NCBI GenBank assembly: GCA_016211085.1
Contig: JACQSY010000015.1
Location: 1 to 64,000, forward strand
Reading direction: 5' to 3'
DNA from: Acidobacteriota bacterium
GTDB lineage: Bacteria; Acidobacteriota; UBA6911; RPQK01; JACQSY01
DNA length: 64,000 bases
Shown here: in pieces, positions 1-8,464 of the stretch
Position numbering within the stretch: position 1 is the stretch's first letter
How the letters are laid out: each line of letters starts with the position of its first letter
Made by a program: the position numbers and the translations under genes
The notes under the pieces: generated by a model
What the model saw: the letters and a program-made list of their open reading frames with translations, nothing else
What the model was told of the DNA's origin: nothing
Database searches by the model: none

Positions 1-37
1 ATGAGCCCAACGAGCTACCAGACTGCTCCACCCCGCG
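1..37 (-). tRNA. Initiator tRNA-fMet, 5' half only
   Basis: Read on the minus strand from position 37, the sequence begins CGCGGGGTGGAGCAG, continues with TCTGGTAGCTCGTTGGG and ends with CAT at positions 3-1. This matches the 5' half of bacterial initiator tRNA through the anticodon: acceptor strand with the unpaired first C, D-arm, the G-rich side of the anticodon stem (GGG) and the CAU anticodon. The 3' half lies outside the window. It is the only tRNA seen here. Confidence 0.93.
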
Positions 38-212
38 TCATCAAGTTATGGGGAAAGGCCCTGGCTTGTCAAGCCGGGTCTCGCCCAAGAAACCAGGTGT
101 AAGAGGGTAGAAATTCCAAAAAGTTTCGCGGGCGTTTTTTCGGGATCACCTGATATGCGCCAGACTTTAACCAGCCAGGACTCTTAAGCCAGCGAAGCTC
201 CGTGACCGTCGG

Positions 213-1064
213 TCAGAAGTGCGAGTGATCCTGGGAAAGCTTGCCCCCTTCGCGTGAAGCGGAAGGCGCGCTTTCGGCATCCTTGGCGCAGCGAAAACCC
301 AGACCAAAAAGAGACTTTGGATAATACCCGCTGCGCACCCACAGCGTCATGCTCCCCCCCTTCATGGCGTACGAAGCGCCCCGGACCACCACGTAATTTC
401 TCGAAAAATTCACGTCGCGCGCCGCCGGCGAACCCGGATATGGCTTCAGGAGATCTGCCGTCCATTCCTGGACGTTACCCATCATGTCATGCACGCGGTA
501 AGGACTGATGTCCTCTGCCACTTTGCCAATCTCCATAGTGTCACGGAATCCGTACTCGTAGCAGTTGCACTTGGAAGGACTCCATTCGTTTCCCCACGGA
601 TATGCAAAGCCTTGAGTGCCGCGCGCTGCCTTTTCCCACTCCGCTTCAGTGGGAAGTCGCTTGCCTGCCCATTTGGCATAGGCCTTGGCATCTTCCCAGG
701 TGACGTTTGCCACGGGATAGTATTCCTTGCCAATGGCGTAAAACTGTCTCCAGTTTCCCTCGGGCTGGTATCCGCTTTCGTTGACAAACTTGATCCACTC
801 GCCGAACGTCACCTCATACGCATCGATGTAGTAAGCCGGTAGCTGGACCTTGTGCTCCGGCCCTTCCAGTGCCGGACGGCCTTCTCCCTTCTTGTTGCTT
901 CCCATGATGAATTCACCTGCCGGGATCAAGATCATCTCTCCCGGCTTGGGAGGTGCCACTGGTTCCTGGTCGGACGTTTCGGCGGCCGACGGCTCCGTTT
1001 CCGGCTCGGCACCTCGCGAACACGCCACCATCAACAGCAAAAAGAAAACTCCCGGTCTTCCCAT
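213..1064 (-). CDS. Formylglycine-generating-enzyme-like (SUMF1) lipoprotein
   Basis: The protein has 283 residues. An N-terminal signal with lipobox LMVAC (Cys15) is followed by an acidic/proline-rich linker and then an FGE-sulfatase (SUMF1) domain from about residue 43. The domain shows MILIPAGEFIMGS, PVANVTWEDA, KRLPTEAEWEKAARG, YPWGNEW, MMGNVQEWTAD and the terminal GFRCAKD. In this family some members oxidise a sulfatase Cys to formylglycine, but many bacterial members are lectin-like or of unknown role, and no sulfatase gene is nearby. The ATG at 1064 was chosen over an upstream start because AAGGGGG lies 8 bases before it and the lipoprotein signal begins there. It is probably anchored in a membrane facing the periplasm. 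The exact function is unknown. Confidence 0.85.
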   Translation of the reverse strand: MGRPGVFFLLLMVACSRGAEPETEPSAAETSDQEPVAPPKPGEMILIPAGEFIMGSNKKGEGRPALEGPEHKVQLPAYYIDAYEVTFGEWIKFVNESGYQPEGNWRQFYAIGKEYYPVANVTWEDAKAYAKWAGKRLPTEAEWEKAARGTQGFAYPWGNEWSPSKCNCYEYGFRDTMEIGKVAEDISPYRVHDMMGNVQEWTADLLKPYPGSPAARDVNFSRNYVVVRGASYAMKGGSMTLWVRSGYYPKSLFGLGFRCAKDAESAPSASREGGKLSQDHSHF

Positions 1065-1112
1065 TTGGATCCCCCTTTGCGGTGAGACGCGTTGTCTCAT
1101 GAAGAATTAATA

Positions 1113-2447
1113 TTAAGATTCCCTTGAATAATTGGCACGCACCCACTCCAGTGCGTCCTCTCGAGAGAGAAGACGTCCTTCTAGCTGCGCATCCTCCACG
1201 TTGTGCAGAATCTCTGAAAACACCGGCCCAGGCGTCAGCCCCATCTCAATCAGGTCATAGCCATTAATCAACGCTTGAGGCCTCATTTGTTCCTCGCCCA
1301 ACTCGTGGAGTTTTTGAAGGCAAAAATCGTAATTTGACAGGTCTCCATGGCTGGCCAGGCAATCCAGGCGATGCAATTCCAGATGCGTTTCAATATTCGG
1401 TTTGCGCAGGAACCGCTTGAGCGTACTCTCCCGCATTTCGCGTACGTTGATGAACTGCAGATGATTGCGCACCAGGTCCACCACGTCGTCGAGTTGCTCA
1501 TTGGAGAGTCGAAGACGGCGGCCGATTTCCTCAGCTATTTGGGCCCCCACCTCGTGATGTCCGTCAAAGCGTATACGCTCGCGCACTGAGAACGTGGGAG
1601 GCTTACCTACATCGTGCAGCAGGATGCCCAGTGCCAACATCTCGCTTCGCTCTTTAGAAATCTCAAACATCAGCCGCGTATGCTCGAAAACATCACCCTC
1701 CGGATGGAACTGGGGAGGCTGCGGCACGCCGTGCATGGCTGCCACTTCAGGCAGAATGCACTTCAGGATGCCGCTTTCAAAGAGCAGCTGGAGACCACGA
1801 GAAGGCGCCGGCCCGGTCAAGATTTTCATGAGCTCCATACGAATTCTCTCCCAACTCACCTGAGTCAGCTTGGGGGCGAAATGGCTCACTTCGGCATACG
1901 TCAGCGGGTCGATTTCAAAATCCAGCTGGCATGCCAGCCGCACCGCGCGCATTACCCGGAGCTTGTCCTCTTCAAAGCGCTGTTGTGGAATCCCCACCGT
2001 ACGGATCAGCCGTCGTTCCAGATCCGCTCTTCCACCGACGCAGTCCAACACTTCCCCAGTCTCCGGCACCATAAAAAGCGCATTGATCGTGAAGTCGCGC
2101 CGCAAGGCGTCGGTTTGGTAGTCCGTGAAACGCACCTGCGTGGGATGACGTCCGTCCTGATAGCCGGCTTCTTCACGAAAGGTGGTGACCTCAAAATTAA
2201 TGGAGTCCTCAACCACGATAACCACCCCGTACTGTTTTCCCACCGGAATGGTGTGGCCGAATAGCTTTTCCACGTCTTCGGGGGGGGCCGAGGTTGCGAT
2301 GTCAATTTCCCAGACCCGGCGTCCCAGCAACAGATCGCGTACAGCTCCTCCCGCAAACAGCGCCTGATGTCCTTGCTCCTTCAGCCGGCGCACAATCCTC
2401 AAAGCGGGAATCAAAATAGGGGGATCTACGGAACCGAGCAGGCTCAT
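1113..2447 (-). CDS. cca: CCA tRNA nucleotidyltransferase / poly(A) polymerase family with HD domain
   Basis: This 444-residue enzyme of the class II nucleotidyltransferase family completes or repairs the 3' CCA end of tRNAs in the cytoplasm. The N-terminal head carries GGAVRDLLLGR and EIDIATSA (the metal-binding Asp pair), followed by RRDFTINALF and the neck motif EEDKLRVMRAVRLA. The C-terminal half has an HD-type phosphohydrolase segment with GILLHDVGKP near residue 280. The family also contains A-adding enzymes and poly(A) polymerases, which cannot be separated from CCA-adding enzymes by eye; CCA-adding is the usual role when only one copy exists. It lies 48 bases upstream of the lipoprotein gene, in the same direction. 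Confidence 0.9.
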   Translation of the reverse strand: MSLLGSVDPPILIPALRIVRRLKEQGHQALFAGGAVRDLLLGRRVWEIDIATSAPPEDVEKLFGHTIPVGKQYGVVIVVEDSINFEVTTFREEAGYQDGRHPTQVRFTDYQTDALRRDFTINALFMVPETGEVLDCVGGRADLERRLIRTVGIPQQRFEEDKLRVMRAVRLACQLDFEIDPLTYAEVSHFAPKLTQVSWERIRMELMKILTGPAPSRGLQLLFESGILKCILPEVAAMHGVPQPPQFHPEGDVFEHTRLMFEISKERSEMLALGILLHDVGKPPTFSVRERIRFDGHHEVGAQIAEEIGRRLRLSNEQLDDVVDLVRNHLQFINVREMRESTLKRFLRKPNIETHLELHRLDCLASHGDLSNYDFCLQKLHELGEEQMRPQALINGYDLIEMGLTPGPVFSEILHNVEDAQLEGRLLSREDALEWVRANYSRES

Positions 2448-2478
2448 GAACAGGTTTGGAATCCGGTTGCAAAGGCCG

Positions 2479-3600
2479 TTAAACTTCCAGCTGATTGAGC
2501 TGCTTGGTCAGGCTGAAATCAGGGAATGCCCGATTACACCAGTCGCGGTAAAAGGTGAATTTGTCCTTCCGGTTCAGCTGATAGTAGCTCAGGGCCAGGC
2601 TGGAAAGCATGATGCCGATGTTGTGGAAATCACGCGAGATTTTAAGGGTCTTCTCGCCCTCGCGGACGGCTTCCTCGAATTTGCCCAGTGCGTGGAAGTT
2701 ATTAGTGAGATAGCTTCGGATCTCCGCCAGTTCTTCCTTTCTTTCAATAGGCTGCTTGAGCGCCCTCTGTACAAATTCCAGAGACTTGTCGTGCTCTTTG
2801 AGCTGATAAAAACAATGCGCGATCTCAATATAAAGCCAGCAGGTTGACTCGCGAGTGCGATTTTTCTCTCCCGTCTCCAGGCTTTTTAGAAAACATTCGA
2901 GCGCCTGGCGAAAATCGCGCAGCCGGTGATAACACAACCCCATGCAAACATGAAGCTCTTCGAGCTCTTCAAGATCGGATTGCAACTTCAGAGTTCGTGA
3001 GAAATATTCAAGCGCGCGCTTATAGTGTTCGAGATTGTAGTGAGCGATTCCCAATGATTCATATACGGAGCACAACTCCGGATCGTCTGGACGAATCAAG
3101 CAGAGCGCGCGTTCGAAATACTCGATGGCTTTTTGATTTTCACCCTTTTCTTCAAAGCGCCGGCCAAGTCCCGCCATAAGCATCCATTGGATTTCGGGGG
3201 AAAGATGATCAAAGAACTTAAAAGATTCCTGCCAGGCTGACAGCGCTTCGTCCGGTTTCCCGCGAAATTCCAGAACGGAACCAAGAAAAAAGTGAACCGC
3301 TCCGAAACACTGCGGGGAGAAGTCGGTAGCCTGCGGCTGAAACATTCCGCTCGCCGCCGATAACAGTTCCATGGCCTGCACATCCTGGTGAAGCAGATAG
3401 CGACAAATGCCCGCCTGCCCTTTGTAGTAGGCGCGGGCATTCCCCGCCGGGCTCAGCGCTTCAGCCTGCTGGTAATACTTTGCAGCGCGCTGAAAATCTT
3501 CTTTTTCGTAACAGTAGGCGGCGATCTGATCCAGAAGATCCAGTCGAGTTTCCTGGTCCCGAGCGTTCTTCAACTTACGTTCGAGTTTTTGGATTTCCAT
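2479..3600 (-). CDS. Tetratricopeptide repeat protein
   Basis: The protein has 373 residues, is soluble and lacks a signal peptide. It consists almost entirely of TPR helices, for example YYQQAEALSP, AIEYFERALCLIRP, YESLGIAHYNLEHYKRALEYFSRTL and ALECFLKSLE, spaced at about 34-40 residues. No catalytic domain is visible. TPR solenoids are protein-interaction scaffolds, and the partner is not identifiable here. It precedes cca by 31 bases and is probably co-transcribed with it. Specific function unknown. Confidence 0.8.
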   Translation of the reverse strand: MEIQKLERKLKNARDQETRLDLLDQIAAYCYEKEDFQRAAKYYQQAEALSPAGNARAYYKGQAGICRYLLHQDVQAMELLSAASGMFQPQATDFSPQCFGAVHFFLGSVLEFRGKPDEALSAWQESFKFFDHLSPEIQWMLMAGLGRRFEEKGENQKAIEYFERALCLIRPDDPELCSVYESLGIAHYNLEHYKRALEYFSRTLKLQSDLEELEELHVCMGLCYHRLRDFRQALECFLKSLETGEKNRTRESTCWLYIEIAHCFYQLKEHDKSLEFVQRALKQPIERKEELAEIRSYLTNNFHALGKFEEAVREGEKTLKISRDFHNIGIMLSSLALSYYQLNRKDKFTFYRDWCNRAFPDFSLTKQLNQLEV

Positions 3601-3675
3601 AAGAGAACAGCACTCTTGGGAGCGTATCCTAACATAGGCTGGGCTGGCTGTCCCGTTCCAGAGAATTCATTTTTG

Positions 3676-4305
3676 TTAAGTGCGGACCGTGAGCTTGCCT
3701 AGCTCAATGGTAACCGACTTGATGCCCCAAGGCATCTCAAACGGCTCTGTGGGATCGAAGGGAGGATCCTGCTTTTTCCCGATGGTCTTGATCAACGCGT
3801 TCACAACGGCAGGGGGCACGGGCATGTCATTGATCCGGGCACCTTCCAACGTGTAGGTTCCCTGCCCTTCATGCGTGGTGAGCCGTCCGTCCAATTCCAC
3901 ACGTGGGTTCCCCGTGAGAAGCGCTTTGAATAAATTCAGGGTCATCGGATCCCCTTTTAACTCCAGGTCGTTGAGATCCATCACCACGGAGGCGGTAAAG
4001 ACTCCACCCTTCAGATACACTTTGAGATCCTTCACGCCTTTGGGATCATTTTGGCGAACCTTGGCTTCAAGGTAGGAGTTCAGGTCCGGTTCAGTCATCA
4101 GGTAGCTCCTGTTGGCGCCGGTTCCGGAAGTGTGATTTGATTCCAGTTGCTTAAGAACGCCTTCGATCTTTTCAACGCGTGGGTCAGCAAACTCTGCAAC
4201 ATTCGTTTCCTGCTGACCGGAAGCGCGAAACTGCCAATATGTCAGTGTAACAACGCCGGCCACCAACACCAGAAGCCCGATTCGGAATGCTTTTCTCTTT
4301 ACCAT
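3676..4305 (-). CDS. Membrane-anchored protein of unknown function
   Basis: The protein has 209 residues from the ATG at 4305. It starts MVKRKAFRIG, followed by one hydrophobic segment (about residues 9-23), so the rest is probably periplasmic. The remainder is soluble-looking, with a repeated beta-rich pattern (LKVYLKGGVFTASVVMDLNDLEL, RVELDGRLTTHEGQGTYTLEGARIND) similar in style to lipid- or membrane-sorting domains, but no family is recognised. A TTG at 4323 is an alternative start; neither has a clear ribosome-binding site. It follows thiI by about 50 bases in the same direction. Confidence 0.7.
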   Translation of the reverse strand: MVKRKAFRIGLLVLVAGVVTLTYWQFRASGQQETNVAEFADPRVEKIEGVLKQLESNHTSGTGANRSYLMTEPDLNSYLEAKVRQNDPKGVKDLKVYLKGGVFTASVVMDLNDLELKGDPMTLNLFKALLTGNPRVELDGRLTTHEGQGTYTLEGARINDMPVPPAVVNALIKTIGKKQDPPFDPTEPFEMPWGIKSVTIELGKLTVRT

Positions 4306-4354
4306 CAAGCTTAAGTTTAGCAAAAGATCGGGTCTTGGGCAGTCGAACGCGTCC

Positions 4355-5572
4355 TCAAAGTCCCGCGCTTCCCGGCTGGCTTATGGGTGAAACCTGTTCC
4401 GGTTCTTCGGCAAAAAGTCCCAACTTCTCTATACGACTGCTACTGACCGCCCTTTCGATCATCGCCTCCAGATCGAGCTGTTGTTCCACGCGTTCAATTC
4501 CGGCCCCCCTGGCGCGCGTCTCGGGATGACGAGGCACAAAAAGTGAGCAGCAATCTACATCGGGCTGAATCGAGATTTCGAAGGTGCCGATCTTTCGCGC
4601 CAGCTGAATGATTTCTTCTTTATCTTCCCCGACACAAGGCCGCAGCAAGGGAAGTGCGGCTGCCGACCCGATCACCGCCAGGTTCTCAAGAGTCTGCGAG
4701 GCCACTTGCCCCAAGCTGTCGCCTGTAACCAGCGCCTGTGCGCCTTCTCGTAGCGCAATACGCTCGGCAATGCGCAGCATCAGCCTGCGGTAAAGAATGA
4801 CACGCGTTTCGGCAGGTGTGAACGCCACCACTTGCTGCTGGCAGTCGGCAAAGGGCACCAGATGCAGCCGCGAATAAAATTGATAACGATTCAGCACCCG
4901 AACCAGCTGGCGAACCTTGTCCTGCGATTCCAAAGAGGTGTGAGGATAACTGTGGAAGTGAACAAAGACCACCCGGCATCCTCTCTTCATGATTTTGTAG
5001 GCTGCGACCGGCGAATCGATGCCTCCTGAAAGCAAGGCTAGGACGCGGCCGGAAGTAGAAACCGGCAGGCCGCCCGGCCCGCGGAATTTCTCAAAATAAA
5101 GGAAGGCGAACTTTTCGACAATATCGACATAGCACGTCAACTCAGGCGTCTCCAGATCAACTTTCTTCCTATAGCTCTTGACGACAGCGGCGCCCAACTT
5201 TTCATTCAGCTCTTGCGAATTCAGCGGATAACGCTTGTTTGCCCTTCGCGCCTGGATACGGAAGCTCTCAAAACACTGATCGTCGAGCAGCCGAAGCAGG
5301 TTTTGAGTAAGGGGTTCCACATCCTGCTCGGAAAGCCATGAAGGGGAAAATGAGGCCAAGCCAAAAATGTTGCCCAGCCTCTGTGCAATCGGTTCAAAGC
5401 TGGACTCAGGTTTAAGCTCAACAAGAATCCTTCCCGATATGCGGCGGACTCCCCCAATCGGAATCCCCGTAAGCGCTCGAGTGATGTTGGAACGCAGACG
5501 GTTTTCAAAAAAAGTTCTGTTGCTGCCTTTGAGTCCTACTTCATGGTAGTGGCAAAGAAAAAAACGTTCCAT
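4355..5572 (-). CDS. thiI: tRNA 4-thiouridine synthase ThiI (no rhodanese domain)
   Basis: The enzyme has 405 residues. An N-terminal ferredoxin-like/THUMP region (to about residue 165) is followed by a PP-loop ATPase domain with SGGIDSPVAAYKIMKRG, VFVHFHSYPHTS, VTGDSLGQVASQTLENL and a conserved DCCSLFVP. ThiI adenylates U8 of tRNA and transfers sulfur to make s4U; in some bacteria it also helps thiamine thiazole synthesis. The C-terminal rhodanese domain of the enterobacterial enzyme is absent, as in Bacillus and archaeal forms, so a separate persulfide donor is expected. The ATG at 5572 (MERFFLCHYHEVGLKG) was chosen because ThiI proteins begin close to this motif; a GTG at 5620 would add 16 atypical residues. 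No thiamine genes are adjacent. Confidence 0.92.
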   Translation of the reverse strand: MERFFLCHYHEVGLKGSNRTFFENRLRSNITRALTGIPIGGVRRISGRILVELKPESSFEPIAQRLGNIFGLASFSPSWLSEQDVEPLTQNLLRLLDDQCFESFRIQARRANKRYPLNSQELNEKLGAAVVKSYRKKVDLETPELTCYVDIVEKFAFLYFEKFRGPGGLPVSTSGRVLALLSGGIDSPVAAYKIMKRGCRVVFVHFHSYPHTSLESQDKVRQLVRVLNRYQFYSRLHLVPFADCQQQVVAFTPAETRVILYRRLMLRIAERIALREGAQALVTGDSLGQVASQTLENLAVIGSAAALPLLRPCVGEDKEEIIQLARKIGTFEISIQPDVDCCSLFVPRHPETRARGAGIERVEQQLDLEAMIERAVSSSRIEKLGLFAEEPEQVSPISQPGSAGL

Positions 5573-5715
5573 CTCGAACCGGACCCTAAAGCTGCAAAGC
5601 GGTCGTTGGGAAGCTACCACGAATCGGAGAGCCGGCTGCGCTTCGGCTAACGGCAGTCAACGCTCAGCACCGATGGCTTGCGGTGGCCCTGAGCCGCCTC
5701 GGACGCGGGGGCCTG

Positions 5716-6015
5716 CTAATCAATCTTTTGGACCACCATCGTGATGACTTCGGAACCGCCCTGCAGCTTATAGTAAACGTGCACATAAGCGCCTGCCCCG
5801 AAATCGCTCCCCTTTATTGAACTGGGTGTAAACACGAAGCCTCGGTCCCCTTTCGTGGTGGTGATCACAAGACGATCCTGGTTGACGCTCTTGACGGTAC
5901 CGTAGACATCATAGATACGCGCCTCGGGATTCTTTTCCTTACTCCACAATTTCCAAATGCAGGCGGGTTGTGTGACCATCAGCAAAAGAGCGAGAGATAG
6001 AAAGAATCGTGTCAT
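5716..6015 (-). CDS. Small putative lipoprotein
   Basis: The protein has 99 residues. The N-terminus MTRFFLSLALLLMVTQPAC looks like a lipoprotein signal, with Cys19 after QPA. The mature part (about 80 residues) is beta-rich: DVYGTVKSVNQDRLVITTTKGDRGF, then VYYKLQGGSEVITMVVQKID. This resembles an OB-like DUF5666-type barrel, but no named family is certain. Its ATG overlaps the stop of arsC by 4 bases (ATGA), so the two are translationally coupled. Confidence 0.72.
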   Translation of the reverse strand: MTRFFLSLALLLMVTQPACIWKLWSKEKNPEARIYDVYGTVKSVNQDRLVITTTKGDRGFVFTPSSIKGSDFGAGAYVHVYYKLQGGSEVITMVVQKID

Positions 6016-6455
6016 CCGTGAACCTTATCCGTGGTGAAGATTCTTGCCAAAAAATCCTTGACCCGTTCCTCCACTTGGTTTCGGACAATTCGAAAAGCCT
6101 TGACGCGTTCCCAAGGGATTCCGCGGACTTGAACAGGATCTGCAATAGGCCAATGCTCCGTTCGGACTCCGGCGGGTAAAGCAGGGCAGGCGTCGCGCGC
6201 ATCACCGCACAAGGTGATTATGTAATCGAAACTCTGGAGGTCCTTGGACGAGAGCGGGTCTGAGGTCTGGTGAGAAATGTCGACCCCGACCTCGTTCATC
6301 ACTTGAATGGTATGAGGGTTGATACCAACAGGAGCTAACCCGGCGCTGTCTGCGTGCACCCGGTCACCCCCGTAATAACGTGCGAAACCTTCAGCCATTT
6401 GACTCCGCGCTGAATTGCCGGTGCAGACAAAAAGGATCCTGCGTTTCCTGCCCAT
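6012..6455 (-). CDS. arsC: Thioredoxin-type arsenate reductase / low-Mr phosphatase family
   Basis: The protein has 147 residues from the ATG at 6455. It shows the low-molecular-weight phosphatase P-loop FVCTGNSARSQMAEG (Cys11) and LCGDARDACP with Cys83 and Cys90. Three cysteines so placed match the thioredoxin-coupled arsenate reductase (C10/C82/C89 in S. aureus ArsC) rather than a plain tyrosine phosphatase, which lacks the second and third. The substrate would be arsenate, reduced to arsenite for export. No arsenite pump or ArsR gene is nearby; the partner is a small lipoprotein. A TTG two codons upstream (6461) is possible, and TACAAT lies just before it (6468-6473), so the mRNA leader may be very short. 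Confidence 0.85.
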   Translation of the reverse strand: MGRKRRILFVCTGNSARSQMAEGFARYYGGDRVHADSAGLAPVGINPHTIQVMNEVGVDISHQTSDPLSSKDLQSFDYIITLCGDARDACPALPAGVRTEHWPIADPVQVRGIPWERVKAFRIVRNQVEERVKDFLARIFTTDKVHG

Positions 6456-6588
6456 CGCCAAGGCTTCATTGTAGCCTCTTTTTTGAAATAAAGGACCTGC
6501 AGCCTCCCTTCAAGCGGGGAAGACCCTTAGAAAATCCGCACCCATCAAGCTTGAATTGGAGGGGAGCGCTCAGTATGATTCATTTCCT

Positions 6589-6801
6589 ATGTATCACTAT
6601 GACCCAGAGCAGGCGCTCACGGAACTCAGTGAGGAGCATACCCTACCCAATCCGGTGAAGCTTAGGGACACCGTTTTTCGCATCCACCCGCAAGGCAAGG
6701 TGGCAGTGGACATAAATCACAACCTGCAGGCTTATTTTAAAGAATGGAACACTGCGGCAGCACGCGCTCGGTCCATTCTGGAGGCGCTGATCAAAAATTG
6801 A
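6589..6801 (+). CDS. Small hypothetical protein upstream of pckA
   Basis: The reading frame encodes 71 residues from the ATG at 6589, or 82 codons including the stop from a TTG at 6556. Its composition looks protein-like ([19 protein letters not shown], then [15 protein letters not shown], an amphipathic helix). There is no recognisable family. A strong GGAGGGG (6558-6564) lies too far from 6589 and is better placed for an out-of-frame ATG at 6575 that encodes only 28 residues, so the start is doubtful. It ends 59 bases before pckA on the same strand. Confidence 0.45.
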   Translation: MYHYDPEQALTELSEEHTLPNPVKLRDTVFRIHPQGKVAVDINHNLQAYFKEWNTAAARARSILEALIKN

Positions 6802-6860
6802 AAACCGAACATACTCACCGATTACAAAGGAAACCGGTTTGGCCAGCAGCGGAGGAAAAA

Positions 6861-8438
6861 GTGGGAAGTAAGAGTGTGCAATTTTCACAGGATGGAATTC
6901 AAACCAGCGACGCGCTTTGCAACCTGGCTCCAGCACGATTGGTAGAAGAGAGCCTTGAAAGGGGCGAAGGGATTCTGACGGAATCAGGCGCGCTTCGAGT
7001 GACCACCGGCAAATACACTGGCCGTTCTCCCAATGACAAATTTATTGTGGAAGAGCCAGGCTTCTCGGAGAGGATCTGGTGGGGACCTACTAATCGCCCT
7101 TTCCCTGCCGACCGTTTTGACCGGCTCTACAAAAAAATGGCCCAGTACCTCCGGGATCGACATCTTTACATCTTTAACGGATTTGCAGGCGCCGACCCGA
7201 AGTATCGCCTGCCGATTCGGGTCATCAACGAAAAGGCCTGGCACAATCTTTTTGTGCATCAGCTGTTCTTGAGGCCCTCTCCTGAAGAGTTGGCAAACCA
7301 TAACCCGCGGTTCACCATCGTTGCAACTCCCGGGTTTAAGGCAAATCCCAAAGAGGACGGCACCAACTCGGAGGCCTTTATCCTGCTCAGTTTTACTCGC
7401 GGATTGGTTTTGATCGGCGGCACCGAATATGCCGGCGAAATGAAGAAATCAATCTTCACGGTGATGAATTTTCTTATGCCCCAGCAGGGGGTCACGCCGA
7501 TGCATTGTTCGGCAAACCAGGGAGCGGATGGCAACGTCGCCCTCTTTTTTGGTCTCTCCGGGACTGGGAAAACCACTCTTTCAGCTGACCCCCAGAGGCG
7601 GTTGATCGGCGACGATGAGCATGGCTGGTCTGATCATGGCGTGTTTAATTTTGAAGGCGGCTGTTACGCAAAGTGCATTAATCTTTCCAGGGAAAAAGAA
7701 CCTCAGATCTGGGAGGCCATCCGTTTTGGCTCGGTCCTCGAAAACGTGGTGGTTGACAACTGTACGGGCCGGGTAGACTACAACAACGCGTCGCTAACGG
7801 AAAACACCCGCGCCGCTTATCCCGTTGACTATATTCCCAACGCGATTATTCCCGGCGCAGGAGGGCATCCGAAGGTGATCATTTTTCTCACTGCGGATGC
7901 TTTTGGCGTGCTCCCTCCTATTGCACGGCTTACGCGAGAACAGGCCATGTACCACTTCATTTCCGGCTACACTTCCAAACTGGCAGGAACCGAGCGCGGC
8001 GTTACCGAGCCGCAAACCGCCTTTTCCAGCTGCTTTGGCGCTCCTTTCTTACCTCTTCACCCGCTGGAGTATGCCCAGATGCTGGCTCGAAGGATCGAGC
8101 AACAGCAGGCGCGCGTGTATCTCGTGAATACCGGGTGGACCGGAGGGTCCTACGGACAGGGACAGCGCATCGACTTGAAATATACGCGTGCGTTGATCGC
8201 CGCTGCTTTAAATGCTGAGCTTGAGAAGGCCCATTTCCACCCGCATCCGGTTTTTCAGGTTGCCATGCCTGATTCCTGTCCCGGAGTGCCTTCGGCAGTG
8301 CTCGAGCCGCGCGGCACCTGGCCCGATCCGGCCGCTTATGACCGCAAGGCCCAGGAACTGGCAAAACGTTTCGCTGAAAATTTTGCGAAATACTCGGGCG
8401 TTCCTGACGAAATAATCGCCGCCGGCCCTCGTGTCTGA
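6861..8438 (+). CDS. pckA: Phosphoenolpyruvate carboxykinase (ATP)
   Basis: The enzyme has 525 residues, the usual length. It interconverts oxaloacetate plus ATP and phosphoenolpyruvate plus CO2 in the cytoplasm, the first committed step of gluconeogenesis from C4 acids. Visible motifs are [45 protein letters not shown], the kinase-1a P-loop [12 protein letters not shown] near residue 231, and LIGDDEHGW for metal binding. The start is the GTG at 6861, because GGAGG (6851-6855) precedes it by 5 bases and the homologous region begins right after; the frame stays open upstream to 6744 but that part looks non-coding. An SDR gene follows by 26 bases. Confidence 0.96.
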   Translation: MGSKSVQFSQDGIQTSDALCNLAPARLVEESLERGEGILTESGALRVTTGKYTGRSPNDKFIVEEPGFSERIWWGPTNRPFPADRFDRLYKKMAQYLRDRHLYIFNGFAGADPKYRLPIRVINEKAWHNLFVHQLFLRPSPEELANHNPRFTIVATPGFKANPKEDGTNSEAFILLSFTRGLVLIGGTEYAGEMKKSIFTVMNFLMPQQGVTPMHCSANQGADGNVALFFGLSGTGKTTLSADPQRRLIGDDEHGWSDHGVFNFEGGCYAKCINLSREKEPQIWEAIRFGSVLENVVVDNCTGRVDYNNASLTENTRAAYPVDYIPNAIIPGAGGHPKVIIFLTADAFGVLPPIARLTREQAMYHFISGYTSKLAGTERGVTEPQTAFSSCFGAPFLPLHPLEYAQMLARRIEQQQARVYLVNTGWTGGSYGQGQRIDLKYTRALIAAALNAELEKAHFHPHPVFQVAMPDSCPGVPSAVLEPRGTWPDPAAYDRKAQELAKRFAENFAKYSGVPDEIIAAGPRV

Positions 8439-8464
8439 AAAGTCCGTCCGCCCTCGAGCATGCG

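Noticed and set aside
1614-2264. Long open frame antisense to cca
   Set aside because: It lies opposite the conserved cca domains; its translation has no family likeness and no ribosome-binding site.
4355-5572. Thiamine biosynthesis operon around thiI
   Set aside because: No thiamine genes or TPP riboswitch nearby; the rhodanese domain is absent; a tRNA role is simpler.
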